Source: Massilia sp. IC2-477 (lineage in GTDB: Bacteria; Pseudomonadota; Gammaproteobacteria; Burkholderiales; Burkholderiaceae_D). Taken from it: a stretch of DNA of 64,000 nt. How positions within the stretch are numbered: the first letter of the stretch is position 1; each line of letters opens with the position of its first letter. The notes under the pieces were generated by a model that made no database searches, was not told where the DNA came from, and saw only the letters and a list, made by a program, of their open reading frames with translations. This document shows, piece after piece, positions 49,091 through 57,391 of this stretch. A program made the position numbers and the translations under genes. The DNA is taken from positions 145,499 to 209,498 of the forward strand of contig NZ_JAJFEQ010000010.1 in NCBI RefSeq assembly GCF_020707265.1, written 5' to 3'.

Positions 49091-51427
49091 ATGAAAGAGA
49101 AACAAAACCAGGGCGCGTCCCCCGCATCCAAGTACAGCCCCAAGCGCCTGATCCTGATGGCGCTCGGCGCCATCACCGGCCTCGCCGTCATCGGCGTGCT
49201 GGTGCTCGTGTTCGCGCTCGCGATGGCCTATCCGAACCTGCCCGCACTCGACACCATCACCGACTACCGGCCCAAGATGCCGCTGCGGATCTTCACCGCC
49301 GATAACGTCCTGATCGGCGAATTCGGCGAGGAGCGCCGCACCCTGGTGCACTTCAAGGACATCCCCGACGTCATGAAGAAAGCGGTGCTGTCGATCGAGG
49401 ACGACCGCTTCTACGAGCACAGCGGGATCGACTACTGGGGCATCCTGCGCGCCGTGTTCAAGAACGCCACCGGCGGCTCGCGCCAGGGCGCGTCCACCAT
49501 CACCCAGCAGGTGGCGCGCAACTTCTTCCTGTCCTCGGAGCAGACCTTCAAGCGCAAGGCCTATGAAGCGATGCTGGCCTGGAAGATCGAGAAGAACCTG
49601 AGCAAGGACCAGATCCTCGAGCTCTACATGAACCAGATCTACCTGGGCCAGCGCGCCTTCGGCTTCCAGTCGGCGGCCCAGATCTACTTCGGCAAGGACC
49701 TGCGCGACATCAGCATCGCCGAAGCGGCGATGCTGGCCGGCCTGCCCAAGGCGCCGTCGGCGTACAACCCGGTGGTGAACCCGAAGCGCGCGGAGACCCG
49801 CCAGCAGTACATCCTGCAGCGCATGCGCGACCTCGGCTACATCACGCCAGCGCAGTACGCCCAGGCCAAGGACGAGCGCCTGAAGATCAAGACCGACAGC
49901 ACCGCCTTCGGCGTGCACGCCGAGTACGTGGCCGAGATGGCGCGCCAGCTGGTCTACGAACAGTTCAAGGAAGACACCTATACCCGCGGCCTGAACGTGT
50001 TCACCACCATTACCAAGGCCGACCAGGACGCGGCCTATCTCGCGGTGCGCCGCGGCGTGATGGAGTACGAGCGCCGCCATCCCTACCGCGGCCCGGAATC
50101 GTATATCGAGATCCCGCGCGACAAGGCGGAAGCCGACGAAGCCATCGAGGCCGAGCTGGCCGAGCATCCGGACAGCGACAACATCGTCGCCGCCATCGTG
50201 CTGCAGGCCTCCCCGACCAAGGTGCGCGCCACCATCGCGTCCGGCGAAAGCATCGACATCACCGGCCAGGGCCTGGGCTTTGCCAAGGCCTGGCTGTCGG
50301 AGAAAGCGGCCCCGAACCGCCGCCTGCGCCGCGGCGCGGTGATCCGCGTGATGCAGGACGACGAATCAAACTGGGTCATCACCCAGATGCCGGAAGTGGA
50401 ATCGGCCTTCGTTGCGGCCAGCGCCGAGGACGGCGCCATCCGCGCGCTGGTGGGCGGCTTCGACTTCAACCGCAACAAGTTCAACCACGTGACGCAGGCC
50501 TGGCGCCAGCCGGGCTCCTCGTTCAAGCCCTTCATCTATTCGGCCTCGCTGGAACGCGGCCTGTCGCCGGCGACCGTCGTCAACGACGCCCCGATCAGCT
50601 TCGATGCCGGCCAGACCGGCGGCCAGGCCTGGGAGCCGAAGAACTACGACAACAAGTACGAAGGCCCGATGACGATGCGGCGCGGCCTGACGCAGTCGAA
50701 GAACATGGTCTCGATCCGCATCCTGAACAAGATCGGCGCGCGCTACGGCCAGGAATTCGCGACCCGCTTCGGCTTCGACGCCGATCGCAACCCGGCCTAC
50801 CTGACGCTGGCGCTGGGCGCCGGCTCCACCACACCGCTGCAGATGGCGGGCGCCTACGCCGTGTTCGCGAATGGCGGCTACCGCATCAGCCCCTACATCA
50901 TCTCGAAGGTGACCGACAGCGACGGCAAGGTGCTGTCCGAAGCGCGCCCCGAGCGCGCCGGCGTCGAGGCCAACCGCGTGATCGACGCGCGCAACGCCTT
51001 CCTGGTCGACAGCATGCTCAAGGACGTGGTGCGCTACGGTACCGCGACCAAGGCGCTGTCGCTCAAGCGCCCCGACATCGCGGGCAAGACCGGCACCACC
51101 AACGACTCGATCGACGCCTGGTTCGCCGGCTACAACCCGAAGCTGGTGGGCATCGCCTGGATCGGCTACGACCAGCCGAAGAACCTCGGCAACCGCGAGA
51201 CCGGCGGCGGCCTGGCCCTGCCGATCTGGATCGGCTACATGGGCAAGGCGCTCAAGGGCGAGGAAGTCGTCGAGCGCGAAGTGCCGTCGGGGCTGATCCT
51301 GGCGAATGGCGAGTACTATTACGCCGAGACGCCGCCGGGCACCGGCGTGGCGGCGCTGGACGTCGGCCCGCCGCCGGCCCCGGCCGAGCAGAAGCAGCGC
51401 GACGCGGTGAGGAACGAACTGTTCTGA
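49091..51427 (+). CDS. mrcA: penicillin-binding protein 1A
   Basis: This bifunctional peptidoglycan synthase has 778 residues. After a membrane anchor comes the GT51 domain with the catalytic Glu in SIEDDRFYEHSGID, QGASTITQQVARNFFL and EKNLSKDQILELYMN. An OB-fold insertion follows, then the transpeptidase with the nucleophile SSFK (PGSSFKPFIY), SKN (QSKNMVS) and KTGTT. The ATG at 49091 (MKEKQNQ) is preferred. An ATG at 49061 overlaps the TATAAT box and is unlikely. Confidence 0.95.
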   Translation: MKEKQNQGASPASKYSPKRLILMALGAITGLAVIGVLVLVFALAMAYPNLPALDTITDYRPKMPLRIFTADNVLIGEFGEERRTLVHFKDIPDVMKKAVLSIEDDRFYEHSGIDYWGILRAVFKNATGGSRQGASTITQQVARNFFLSSEQTFKRKAYEAMLAWKIEKNLSKDQILELYMNQIYLGQRAFGFQSAAQIYFGKDLRDISIAEAAMLAGLPKAPSAYNPVVNPKRAETRQQYILQRMRDLGYITPAQYAQAKDERLKIKTDSTAFGVHAEYVAEMARQLVYEQFKEDTYTRGLNVFTTITKADQDAAYLAVRRGVMEYERRHPYRGPESYIEIPRDKAEADEAIEAELAEHPDSDNIVAAIVLQASPTKVRATIASGESIDITGQGLGFAKAWLSEKAAPNRRLRRGAVIRVMQDDESNWVITQMPEVESAFVAASAEDGAIRALVGGFDFNRNKFNHVTQAWRQPGSSFKPFIYSASLERGLSPATVVNDAPISFDAGQTGGQAWEPKNYDNKYEGPMTMRRGLTQSKNMVSIRILNKIGARYGQEFATRFGFDADRNPAYLTLALGAGSTTPLQMAGAYAVFANGGYRISPYIISKVTDSDGKVLSEARPERAGVEANRVIDARNAFLVDSMLKDVVRYGTATKALSLKRPDIAGKTGTTNDSIDAWFAGYNPKLVGIAWIGYDQPKNLGNRETGGGLALPIWIGYMGKALKGEEVVEREVPSGLILANGEYYYAETPPGTGVAALDVGPPPAPAEQKQRDAVRNELF

Positions 51428-51441
51428 TTTGACCGTTTGGT

Positions 51442-51475
51442 AAAAAAATGGCAGCCCGCGGGCTGCCATTTTGCT
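51442..51475 (+). terminator. intrinsic terminator of mrcA, probably bidirectional
   Basis: A perfect 13-bp stem AAAATGGCAGCCC/GGGCTGCCATTTT (51445-51457 and 51460-51472) lies 17 bp after the mrcA stop. A runs on the left and T on the right would let it act for both convergent genes, mrcA and cyaY. Confidence 0.9.
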
Positions 51476-51484
51476 TCTGCATTT

Positions 51485-51563
51485 GTAGGGTGGGCGGCTC
51501 TGCCGCCCACGCGGCAATGTCGACGATGATTGACCGCGTGGGCGGAAAACCCGCCCACCCTAC
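51485..51563. repeat. GTAG-type REP pair, inverted
   Basis: The left unit starts GTAGGGTGGGCGGC and folds with GCCGCCCACGCGG. The right unit reads CCGCGTGGGCGG then CCGCCCACCCTAC. Only about 19 bp separate the units. It lies between the mrcA terminator and the cyaY stop codon. Confidence 0.9.
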
Positions 51564-51577
51564 AGGATTGCGGCCAT

Positions 51578-51907
51578 TCAGCCCAGCGCCACCGGCGCCC
51601 CGCCCTGCTCCGTCACGTATTGCGACAGCGCGGCGAACAGCTCGGAATTGTCGCGCGTGTTGCGCCACTCGTCGCCGACGCGCTTGTAGTGGTAGCCGCC
51701 CGAGCGCGCCGCCACCCACATTTCCTGCAGCGGGGCCTGGCTGTTGACGATGATCTTGGTTGCATTGCGCAGGAACTCGACTTCCAGCACGTTGCCGCTG
51801 CGCCGGCATTCGACATCGACCACGTCCTCGTCGTTCAGCTTGTCCAGGCAATGCTCGATGCGGTCCAGGGTGCTTTCGGCCAGCGCCAAAAATTCGGTTT
51901 CGGTCAT
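51578..51907 (-). CDS. cyaY: iron donor protein CyaY (bacterial frataxin)
   Basis: The 109-residue product matches frataxin. An acidic N-terminal helix (ETEFLALAESTLDRIEHCLD) is followed by strands DVVDVECRRSGNVLEVEF, KIIVNSQAPLQEMWVAA and GGYHYKR. It regulates iron supply for Fe-S cluster assembly. The ATG at 51907 has GGAGTG upstream. It diverges from lptM with 41 bp between the starts, as in many proteobacteria. Confidence 0.95.
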   Translation of the reverse strand: MTETEFLALAESTLDRIEHCLDKLNDEDVVDVECRRSGNVLEVEFLRNATKIIVNSQAPLQEMWVAARSGGYHYKRVGDEWRNTRDNSELFAALSQYVTEQGGAPVALG

Positions 51908-51948
51908 GCTACACTCCAAAGTCTGCTAAATAAAACCCCATTCTAATC

Positions 51949-52155
51949 GTGAACTCCACCATCGCACGCCGCATCTTGCCGATTGCCGGTGCTGGCCTTG
52001 TTGCCGCGCTGCTGTCCGCCTGCGGCCAGACGGGTCCGCTCTACATGCCGAACCCGCCCGCAAAGCCGGCACCAAGCGCCACCGCCGCCGCCAATCCGCA
52101 GCCTGCCCAGCCAGTTCCATCGAATAACGCCTCCACCCCGGCTCCTACCAGATAA
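51949..52155 (+). CDS. lptM: LPS translocon maturation chaperone LptM (YifL-like lipoprotein)
   Basis: The 68-residue lipoprotein has the signal AGAGLVAALLSAC and the conserved mature start CGQTGPLYMP. In E. coli LptM (YifL) this segment binds LptD and helps form its disulfides. The remaining tail is Pro/Ala-rich and probably disordered. It starts with GTG and lies 8 bp before lysA, the same neighbours as in E. coli relatives (cyaY, lptM, dapF/lysA). Confidence 0.9.
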   Translation: MNSTIARRILPIAGAGLVAALLSACGQTGPLYMPNPPAKPAPSATAAANPQPAQPVPSNNASTPAPTR

Positions 52156-52163
52156 GCTTCCTC

Positions 52164-53441
52164 ATGTCGCACTTCCAGTACCAGAACGGCGTCCTGCACG
52201 CCGACAGCGTCGCCCTGTCCGCCATCGCCGAAGAATTCGGCACCCCGACCTACGTCTATTCGAAATCCGCATTGCTGGAGAACTTCGGCGCCTACGCCGA
52301 CGCCTGCAAAGGACGCGACGCACTAGTGTGCTACGCGATGAAGGCCAACTCCAACCTGGCCATCCTCGACCTGCTGGCGCGCGAAGGCGCGGGCTTCGAC
52401 ATCGTCTCGGGCGGCGAACTGCTGCGCGTGATCGCAGCCGGCGGCGATCCCGGCAAGACCATCTTCTCGGGCGTCGGCAAGACCGTCGAGGAGATGCGGC
52501 TGGCGCTGGAAAAAGGCATCCTGTGCTTCAACGTGGAGTCGATTCCCGAGCTGCACCGCCTGAACGAAGTGGCCGGCAGCATGGGCAAGCGCGCCCCGGT
52601 GTCGCTGCGCGTGAACCCGAACGTGGACGCCAAGACCCACCCCTACATCGCGACCGGCCTGAAGGCCAACAAGTTCGGCGTCGCCTTCGACGACGCGCTC
52701 GAAACCTACCGTGCAGCCGCCGCGCTGCCGAACCTGGACGTGGTCGGCATCGACTGCCACATCGGCTCGCAGCTGCTGGACGATGCGCCGCTGCTGGAAG
52801 CGCTGGACAAGCTGATCGAACTGATCGACACCCTGGGCAGCGAAGGCATCACCCTGCACCACCTCGACATCGGCGGTGGCCTGGGCGTGAACTACGGCGC
52901 CGAAGGCGACAAGCCGCCGGTCCCCGTGGGCGACTACCTGGGCCGCCTGTTCGCCCGCATCGACGCCTGGCGTGCTGAAAAACACGGCGGCCAGGCGATC
53001 AAGGTGATCTTCGAGCCGGGCCGCTCGATCGTGGCCGACACCGGCGTGCTGCTGACCAAGATCGAATTCCTGAAGCCGGGCGTGGAAAAGAACTTCGCCA
53101 TCGTCGATGCGGCCATGAACGACCTGATGCGCCCGACCCTGTACCAGGCCTGGATGGGCGTGCAAGAAGTACAACCGCGCGAAGGCGCCAAGCTGACCTA
53201 TGACGTGGTGGGTCCGGTGTGCGAGTCGGGCGACTGGCTGGCGCGGGAGCGTGAGCTGAACGTGGAGCCGGGCGACCTGCTGGCGATCATGACGGCCGGC
53301 GCGTATGGCATGACCATGGCTTCCAACTACAATACCCGGGGCCGCGCGGCCGAGGTGATCGTCGATGGCGACCGGGTCCACCAGATCCGCCAGCGCGAGA
53401 ATCCGGCGGACCTGTTTGCGCTGGAATCGATGCTGAAATAA
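52164..53441 (+). CDS. lysA: diaminopimelate decarboxylase
   Basis: LysA makes lysine from meso-diaminopimelate, the last step of the pathway. The 425-residue product has the PLP lysine in CYAMKANSN and the conserved HIGSQ. GGGLGVNY binds the PLP phosphate, and the C-terminal VGPVCESGDWLARER has the catalytic Cys. It follows lptM closely. Its stop codon lies 2 bp before a fused palindromic repeat. Confidence 0.97.
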   Translation: MSHFQYQNGVLHADSVALSAIAEEFGTPTYVYSKSALLENFGAYADACKGRDALVCYAMKANSNLAILDLLAREGAGFDIVSGGELLRVIAAGGDPGKTIFSGVGKTVEEMRLALEKGILCFNVESIPELHRLNEVAGSMGKRAPVSLRVNPNVDAKTHPYIATGLKANKFGVAFDDALETYRAAAALPNLDVVGIDCHIGSQLLDDAPLLEALDKLIELIDTLGSEGITLHHLDIGGGLGVNYGAEGDKPPVPVGDYLGRLFARIDAWRAEKHGGQAIKVIFEPGRSIVADTGVLLTKIEFLKPGVEKNFAIVDAAMNDLMRPTLYQAWMGVQEVQPREGAKLTYDVVGPVCESGDWLARERELNVEPGDLLAIMTAGAYGMTMASNYNTRGRAAEVIVDGDRVHQIRQRENPADLFALESMLK

Positions 53442-53443
53442 CC

Positions 53444-53474
53444 GTAGGGTGGGCGGCTTGTCCGCCCACCCTAC
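53444..53474. repeat. GTAG-type repeat, two feet fused into one palindrome
   Basis: GTAGGGTGGGCGG, a 5-nt centre CTTGT and CCGCCCACCCTAC make one hairpin with GTAG feet on both strands and no inner arms. On the minus strand the right foot contains TAG, which is the msrQ stop codon (53471-53473). Confidence 0.9.
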
Positions 53475-54094
53475 GAAACCGCGGCCTGCGTCTTCTTCGC
53501 GTAGGCCCAGTACACCCGCAATCCCAGCAGCGCTGCCACGATCAGGCCAAAAATGATCGGCTGCTCGAAATCGTTCTTCCCCGCCTTCATCCACCAGTAA
53601 TGCAGGATGCCCAGCGGCGCGATCACGTAGATCAGGCGGTGCAGCCACTGCCAGCGCTTGCCGCCGAGGCGCTTGATCATGCCATTGGTGCTGGTCGCCG
53701 CCAGCGGAATGAGCAAGACAAAAGCGATGAAGCCGACGGTGATGAAGGGGCGCTTGACCACATCCTTCAGCATCGCCGCGATGTCGAAGAAGTGATCGAA
53801 CCAGAAGAAGCAGGTGAAGTGCACCAGCGCGTAGAAAAAAGCGAACAGCCCCAGCATGCGGCGCAGGCGCACCACCCAGTTCCAGCCGGTGAAACGGCGC
53901 AGCGGCGTCACGGCCAGCGTGATGCACAGGAAGTACAGGGTCCAGTCGCCCGTGCCGCGCGTGAGGAACTCGAGCGGCTCGACAGGCACACCCTGGAAGA
54001 CCAGCCAGGCCATGCGCAGGAAGGGCAGCAGTGCCAGCACGAACACCAGCACCTTGATGCCCCCGACCTGTTTGCTCGAAGGTGTGAAGGCCAT
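53471..54094 (-). CDS. msrQ: methionine sulfoxide reductase heme-binding subunit MsrQ
   Basis: MsrQ is the membrane heme b protein that passes electrons to MsrP. The 207-residue product has about six transmembrane segments. The ligand helices include FAFFYALVHFTCFFWFDH and WLHRLIYVIAPLGILHYWW, with TPLRRFTG between. Its start shares one base with the msrP stop (TGATG). The TAG stop is provided by the repeat at its end. Confidence 0.95.
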   Translation of the reverse strand: MAFTPSSKQVGGIKVLVFVLALLPFLRMAWLVFQGVPVEPLEFLTRGTGDWTLYFLCITLAVTPLRRFTGWNWVVRLRRMLGLFAFFYALVHFTCFFWFDHFFDIAAMLKDVVKRPFITVGFIAFVLLIPLAATSTNGMIKRLGGKRWQWLHRLIYVIAPLGILHYWWMKAGKNDFEQPIIFGLIVAALLGLRVYWAYAKKTQAAVS

Positions 54095-55065
54095 CAGAAG
54101 AACTTCTTCAGGTCCATGCCGCTGTACAGTGACGCGACCTGGTCGTAGCCGTTGAACATGAGCGTTTTGCGCTTCGGCTTGAAGAAGCCGTCCTCGCCGA
54201 TGCGGCGTTCGCTGGCCTGCGACCAGCGCGGGTGGTCCACGTTCGGGTTCACGTTCGAGTAGAAGCCGTATTCATTGGGCGCCGAGTCGTTCCAGGCGGT
54301 GCGCGGCTGGCGGCTCACCAGGCGGATCCGGACGATCGACTTGGCCGACTTGAAGCCATACTTCCAGGGCACGATCAGGCGTACCGGCGCGCCGTTCTGG
54401 TTCGGCAGCACCTGGCCGTACATCCCGACCGTCAGCAGCGTGAGCGGATGCATGGCCTCGTCCATGCGCAGGCCTTCCACATAGGGCCAGTCGAGCACGG
54501 GGCTGCGCAGGCCCGGCATCTGGCGGTTGTCGGCCAGGGTGATGAATTCGACGTACTTGGCGTTGGCCGTCGGTTCGACCTGCTTCAGGAGGTTCGACAA
54601 CGAATAACCGACCCAGGGAATCACCATCGACCAGCCCTCCACGCAGCGCAGGCGGTAGACGCGCTCTTCCAGCGGCGCCAGCTTGAGGATGCGGTCGATG
54701 TCGAGGGTGACGGGCTTTTTCACTTCGCCCTCGATCGTCACCGTCCATGGGCGGGTGCGCAGGGTATGCGCATTCTCGACCGGGTCGCCTTTGTCAAGGC
54801 CGAACTCGTAGTAGTTGTTGTAGGAGCTCGCATCCTTGAACGAGGTCTGCGCTTCCTGCGTGGACAGGGCCGCGTTGCGGACGGCAGCCAGCCTGGTGCC
54901 TTGGGCGAAGGCTTCGCGGTTGGCCATCTCCCAGATGCCGGAGCCGACCGCGGCGGTGGCGGCGATGCGGGCGATGAATTGACGCCGGCCTTCATAGACC
55001 TCGCGCGGCGTGATCTCGGACGGATACGGGAGATCGATCCCGTTCGGATTGCGTTTGAAAAGCAT
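54094..55065 (-). CDS. msrP: periplasmic methionine sulfoxide reductase, catalytic subunit MsrP
   Basis: MsrP is a molybdopterin enzyme that repairs oxidised methionine in envelope proteins. The 323-residue product has a Tat signal (GRRQFIARIA, residues 26-35) and the molybdenum ligand Cys141 in YRLRCVEGWSM. PWVGYSLSNLLK and VPWKYGFKSAKSIV follow. It overlaps msrQ. The 133-bp gap to the sensor kinase gene upstream holds a GC-rich hairpin without a T run, so read-through from the regulator genes is possible. Confidence 0.97.
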   Translation of the reverse strand: MLFKRNPNGIDLPYPSEITPREVYEGRRQFIARIAATAAVGSGIWEMANREAFAQGTRLAAVRNAALSTQEAQTSFKDASSYNNYYEFGLDKGDPVENAHTLRTRPWTVTIEGEVKKPVTLDIDRILKLAPLEERVYRLRCVEGWSMVIPWVGYSLSNLLKQVEPTANAKYVEFITLADNRQMPGLRSPVLDWPYVEGLRMDEAMHPLTLLTVGMYGQVLPNQNGAPVRLIVPWKYGFKSAKSIVRIRLVSRQPRTAWNDSAPNEYGFYSNVNPNVDHPRWSQASERRIGEDGFFKPKRKTLMFNGYDQVASLYSGMDLKKFF

Positions 55066-55198
55066 GCTTGACTCCGCTACAGAGAGAGAGACTTCAGGTT
55101 ACACCAGCCGGCTTAGGCGCACGTTAGCGCCGGCTGCCGCCCGGCAAGGATGAGGTCCGGCACGCTGGACAAAAGCGCGTCAGCCCCCGCCCGGCGCC

Positions 55199-56587
55199 TC
55201 ACCCGGTGGGAAAGGCAAGGATGAAACAGGTATCGGCACCGTTCGACTGCACCGTTGCTTTGCCACCGTGCAAGTTCAAGATGGCGCTGACGATGGACAG
55301 GCCCAGTCCCGTCGAGCCTTCCGCATCGCTGCGTGCGCTGTCGACGCGGTAGAAGCGGTCGAACAGGTGGTCCAGGTGCTGGCGTCCAATTGCGGCGCCG
55401 GTATTCGTGACGCTCAGCTCCACGGCGCCGGAGCGCGTTTCGGCATGCAGCCTGATCGTGCTGCCCGCATCCGCATGGCGCACCGCGTTCGAGACCAGGT
55501 TGGCCAGTGCCCGCCGCACCAGCACCGGATCGGCGGCGAAGCGGCCTTCGCCGCTGCACGCCAGGTGCAGGCCCCGCTCCTCTGCCATGCCTTCGAAGAA
55601 GTCGGCGACCCGCTCCAGCTCCTCCAGCGCCACGACCGGCTGGCGCGCCACCACGACTTCGTCCTGGCCGGCGCGCGCGAGGAACAGCATGCTCTCGATC
55701 ATGCGCGCCAGGCGCTCGAGTTCCTCGATGTTCGAGGCCAGCAGGGCTTCGTACTCCTCGCGGCTGCGGCCCTGCCCGAGCGCGACCTGGCTCTGCCCGA
55801 TCATGTTGGTCACCGGCGTCCTGAACTCGTGCGCCAGGTCGGCCGAGAAGCCGGACAGGCGCGCATAGCCGTCCTGCAGGCGCTGCAGCATGGCGTTGAA
55901 GGCATCGATCAGCGGGCGCAGCTCGGCCGGCGCCGCACCGATGTCGAGGCCTTGCGCCAGGGTGCCCGGCTTGACCAGCGCCGCATGTTCGGCAACCTTG
56001 CGCAGGGGGCGCAGGCCGCGCCGCAGCATCAGGGCCGCCAGCGCGGCGGCGAGCAGGGCGCCGGCCGCGCACGCGGCGAGGATATGGCTGCGGTAGCGCG
56101 CGAACATGGCGGTGCGTTCGGCATAGGCGCGCGCCACCACCACCGCTACCTGCGTGCTACCCAGGCGGGCGCTGCCCGCGACGACCCGGCCGGGAATGCC
56201 TCCCGTAGCCGTCCAGCCGGCGATGGCGTCCGGCCCAGGCGCCGGCCCGGCCTGCGGCGGCACGGGATAGCGCTCGCCGCGTGGATTGATATCGGCCAGC
56301 ACCACACCGCCCGGCCCTGTGATGCGCACCAGCGAGTTCTCCTGGCCGCTCATGGTGTCGCGAAAAAAATCGGGTTGCGCCGCCAGCAGTTCGGCCGCGC
56401 CCGGGCGGCCGAGCACGATCTGCACCTGGCGCAGCTTGCCCAGCAGCTGCAGGTCGTCGCGGCGCGTGATTTCGGCCACGAAGGCACGGTACAGGTAGAT
56501 GCCGAGGCCCGCCGCCGTTAGCGCGACGATCAGCACGAAGGCCAGCGTCACGCGCAGGGTCAGGGAATCGCGCCAGGTGGGCTTCAT
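55199..56587 (-). CDS. hprS: sensor histidine kinase, probable HprS (YedV-like)
   Basis: The 462-residue kinase has two membrane helices (about 12-34 and 167-188) around a periplasmic loop. HAMP follows, then the H-box LAHEFRTPV with His253, the N-box LVSNAVRH and the G-box GLGLSIV. It belongs to the heavy-metal/CusS class. I assign HprS because msrP-msrQ, the paired regulator and uraH flank it, as in E. coli. Met79, Met161 and Cys173 (in TM2) are at positions like those linked to sensing in E. coli HprS (Met72, Met153, Cys165, as I recall). The ATG overlaps the regulator stop. Confidence 0.8.
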   Translation of the reverse strand: MKPTWRDSLTLRVTLAFVLIVALTAAGLGIYLYRAFVAEITRRDDLQLLGKLRQVQIVLGRPGAAELLAAQPDFFRDTMSGQENSLVRITGPGGVVLADINPRGERYPVPPQAGPAPGPDAIAGWTATGGIPGRVVAGSARLGSTQVAVVVARAYAERTAMFARYRSHILAACAAGALLAAALAALMLRRGLRPLRKVAEHAALVKPGTLAQGLDIGAAPAELRPLIDAFNAMLQRLQDGYARLSGFSADLAHEFRTPVTNMIGQSQVALGQGRSREEYEALLASNIEELERLARMIESMLFLARAGQDEVVVARQPVVALEELERVADFFEGMAEERGLHLACSGEGRFAADPVLVRRALANLVSNAVRHADAGSTIRLHAETRSGAVELSVTNTGAAIGRQHLDHLFDRFYRVDSARSDAEGSTGLGLSIVSAILNLHGGKATVQSNGADTCFILAFPTG

Positions 56588-57270
56588 GCCGGGGCCTGCA
56601 CGTCGCACACATAGCCCATGCCGCGCCGCGTGTGGATCAGCTTCTGGGCATAGGGGTCGTCGATCTTGCGGCGCAGGCGGCGCACGGCGGCGTCGATGAC
56701 GTTGGTATCGCTGTCGAAATTCATGTCCCAGACCTGGGACGCGATCAGGGCGCGCGACAGCACCTGGCCCTGGCGCCGCGCCAGCAGGTGCAGCAGCGCG
56801 AATTCCTGCGCGGTCAATGGGATGGTCTCGGCGCCGCGACGCACGCGCCGGCGCAGCACATCGATCTCGAGGTCGGCGATCCGGATCAGTTCTTCCTCGC
56901 GCACGGGGCCACGCCGCAGCAGGGTGCGGATGCGCGCCACCAGCTCCACGAACGCGAAGGGCTTGACCAGGTAGTCGTCGGCGCCCAGTTCCAGTCCGCG
57001 CACCCGGTCCTCGACCTCGTCGCGCGCCGTCAGGAACAGTACCGGGATCTGCTCGGTATCCGGGTCGGCGCGCAGGGCTGCGAGCACCTGCCAGCCGTCC
57101 ATCCGCGGCAGCATCACGTCCAGCACGACCAGTTCGATCTCTTCTTCGCGGGCGATGGCCAGGCCCTCGCGGCCATTGCGCGCCAGGCGCACCGCAAAGC
57201 CGGACTCCAGCAGCCCGCGCTGCAGGTAATCGCCGGTCTTCGGCTCGTCTTCGATCACGAGAATGCTCAT
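56584..57270 (-). CDS. hprR: response regulator, probable HprR (YedW-like)
   Basis: The 228-residue protein has a receiver domain with the phospho-acceptor Asp in LVVLDVMLP (about residue 51) and Lys in LVKPFAFVEL. An OmpR/PhoB winged helix follows with SDTNVIDAAVRRLRRKID and HTRRGMGYVCD. It is of the CusR/CzcR class. In E. coli HprSR answers hydrogen peroxide and hypochlorous acid and turns on msrPQ and hiuH; the same role here is inferred from the neighbours. It diverges from uraH across a 121-bp gap holding a matching dyad. Confidence 0.82.
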   Translation of the reverse strand: MSILVIEDEPKTGDYLQRGLLESGFAVRLARNGREGLAIAREEEIELVVLDVMLPRMDGWQVLAALRADPDTEQIPVLFLTARDEVEDRVRGLELGADDYLVKPFAFVELVARIRTLLRRGPVREEELIRIADLEIDVLRRRVRRGAETIPLTAQEFALLHLLARRQGQVLSRALIASQVWDMNFDSDTNVIDAAVRRLRRKIDDPYAQKLIHTRRGMGYVCDVQAPA

Positions 57271-57304
57271 GGCCCCATTCTATGCCGAAGGCCTGCGGCC
57301 AAAC

Positions 57305-57320
57305 ATGACGGAACTGTCAT
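57305..57320. promoter_or_regulatory. candidate HprR/CusR-type operator
   Basis: ATGAC-GGAACT-GTCAT is a perfect 5-bp dyad with a 6-bp spacer, 16 bp in all. That is the arm sequence and spacing of the CusR box as I know it (ATGACAANNTTGTCAT). It lies between hprR and uraH, where it could serve both. Confidence 0.55.
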
Positions 57321-57391
57321 CTGGCGGTCAGGCTGCCGTCGCCGGGCGCATGCGAGGATGGCGGCTTTCCACATTCGACAGGAGTAGCAGC

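Noticed and set aside
49061..49091. mrcA start at ATG 49061
   Set aside because: That ATG is part of a TATAAT box and would place the AGGGAG site inside the coding region. The ATG at 49091 gives a normal cytoplasmic tail.
55100..55140. Intrinsic terminator between hprS and msrP
   Set aside because: An AGCCGGC/GCCGGCT hairpin is present but no T run follows on the minus strand, so termination is doubtful.
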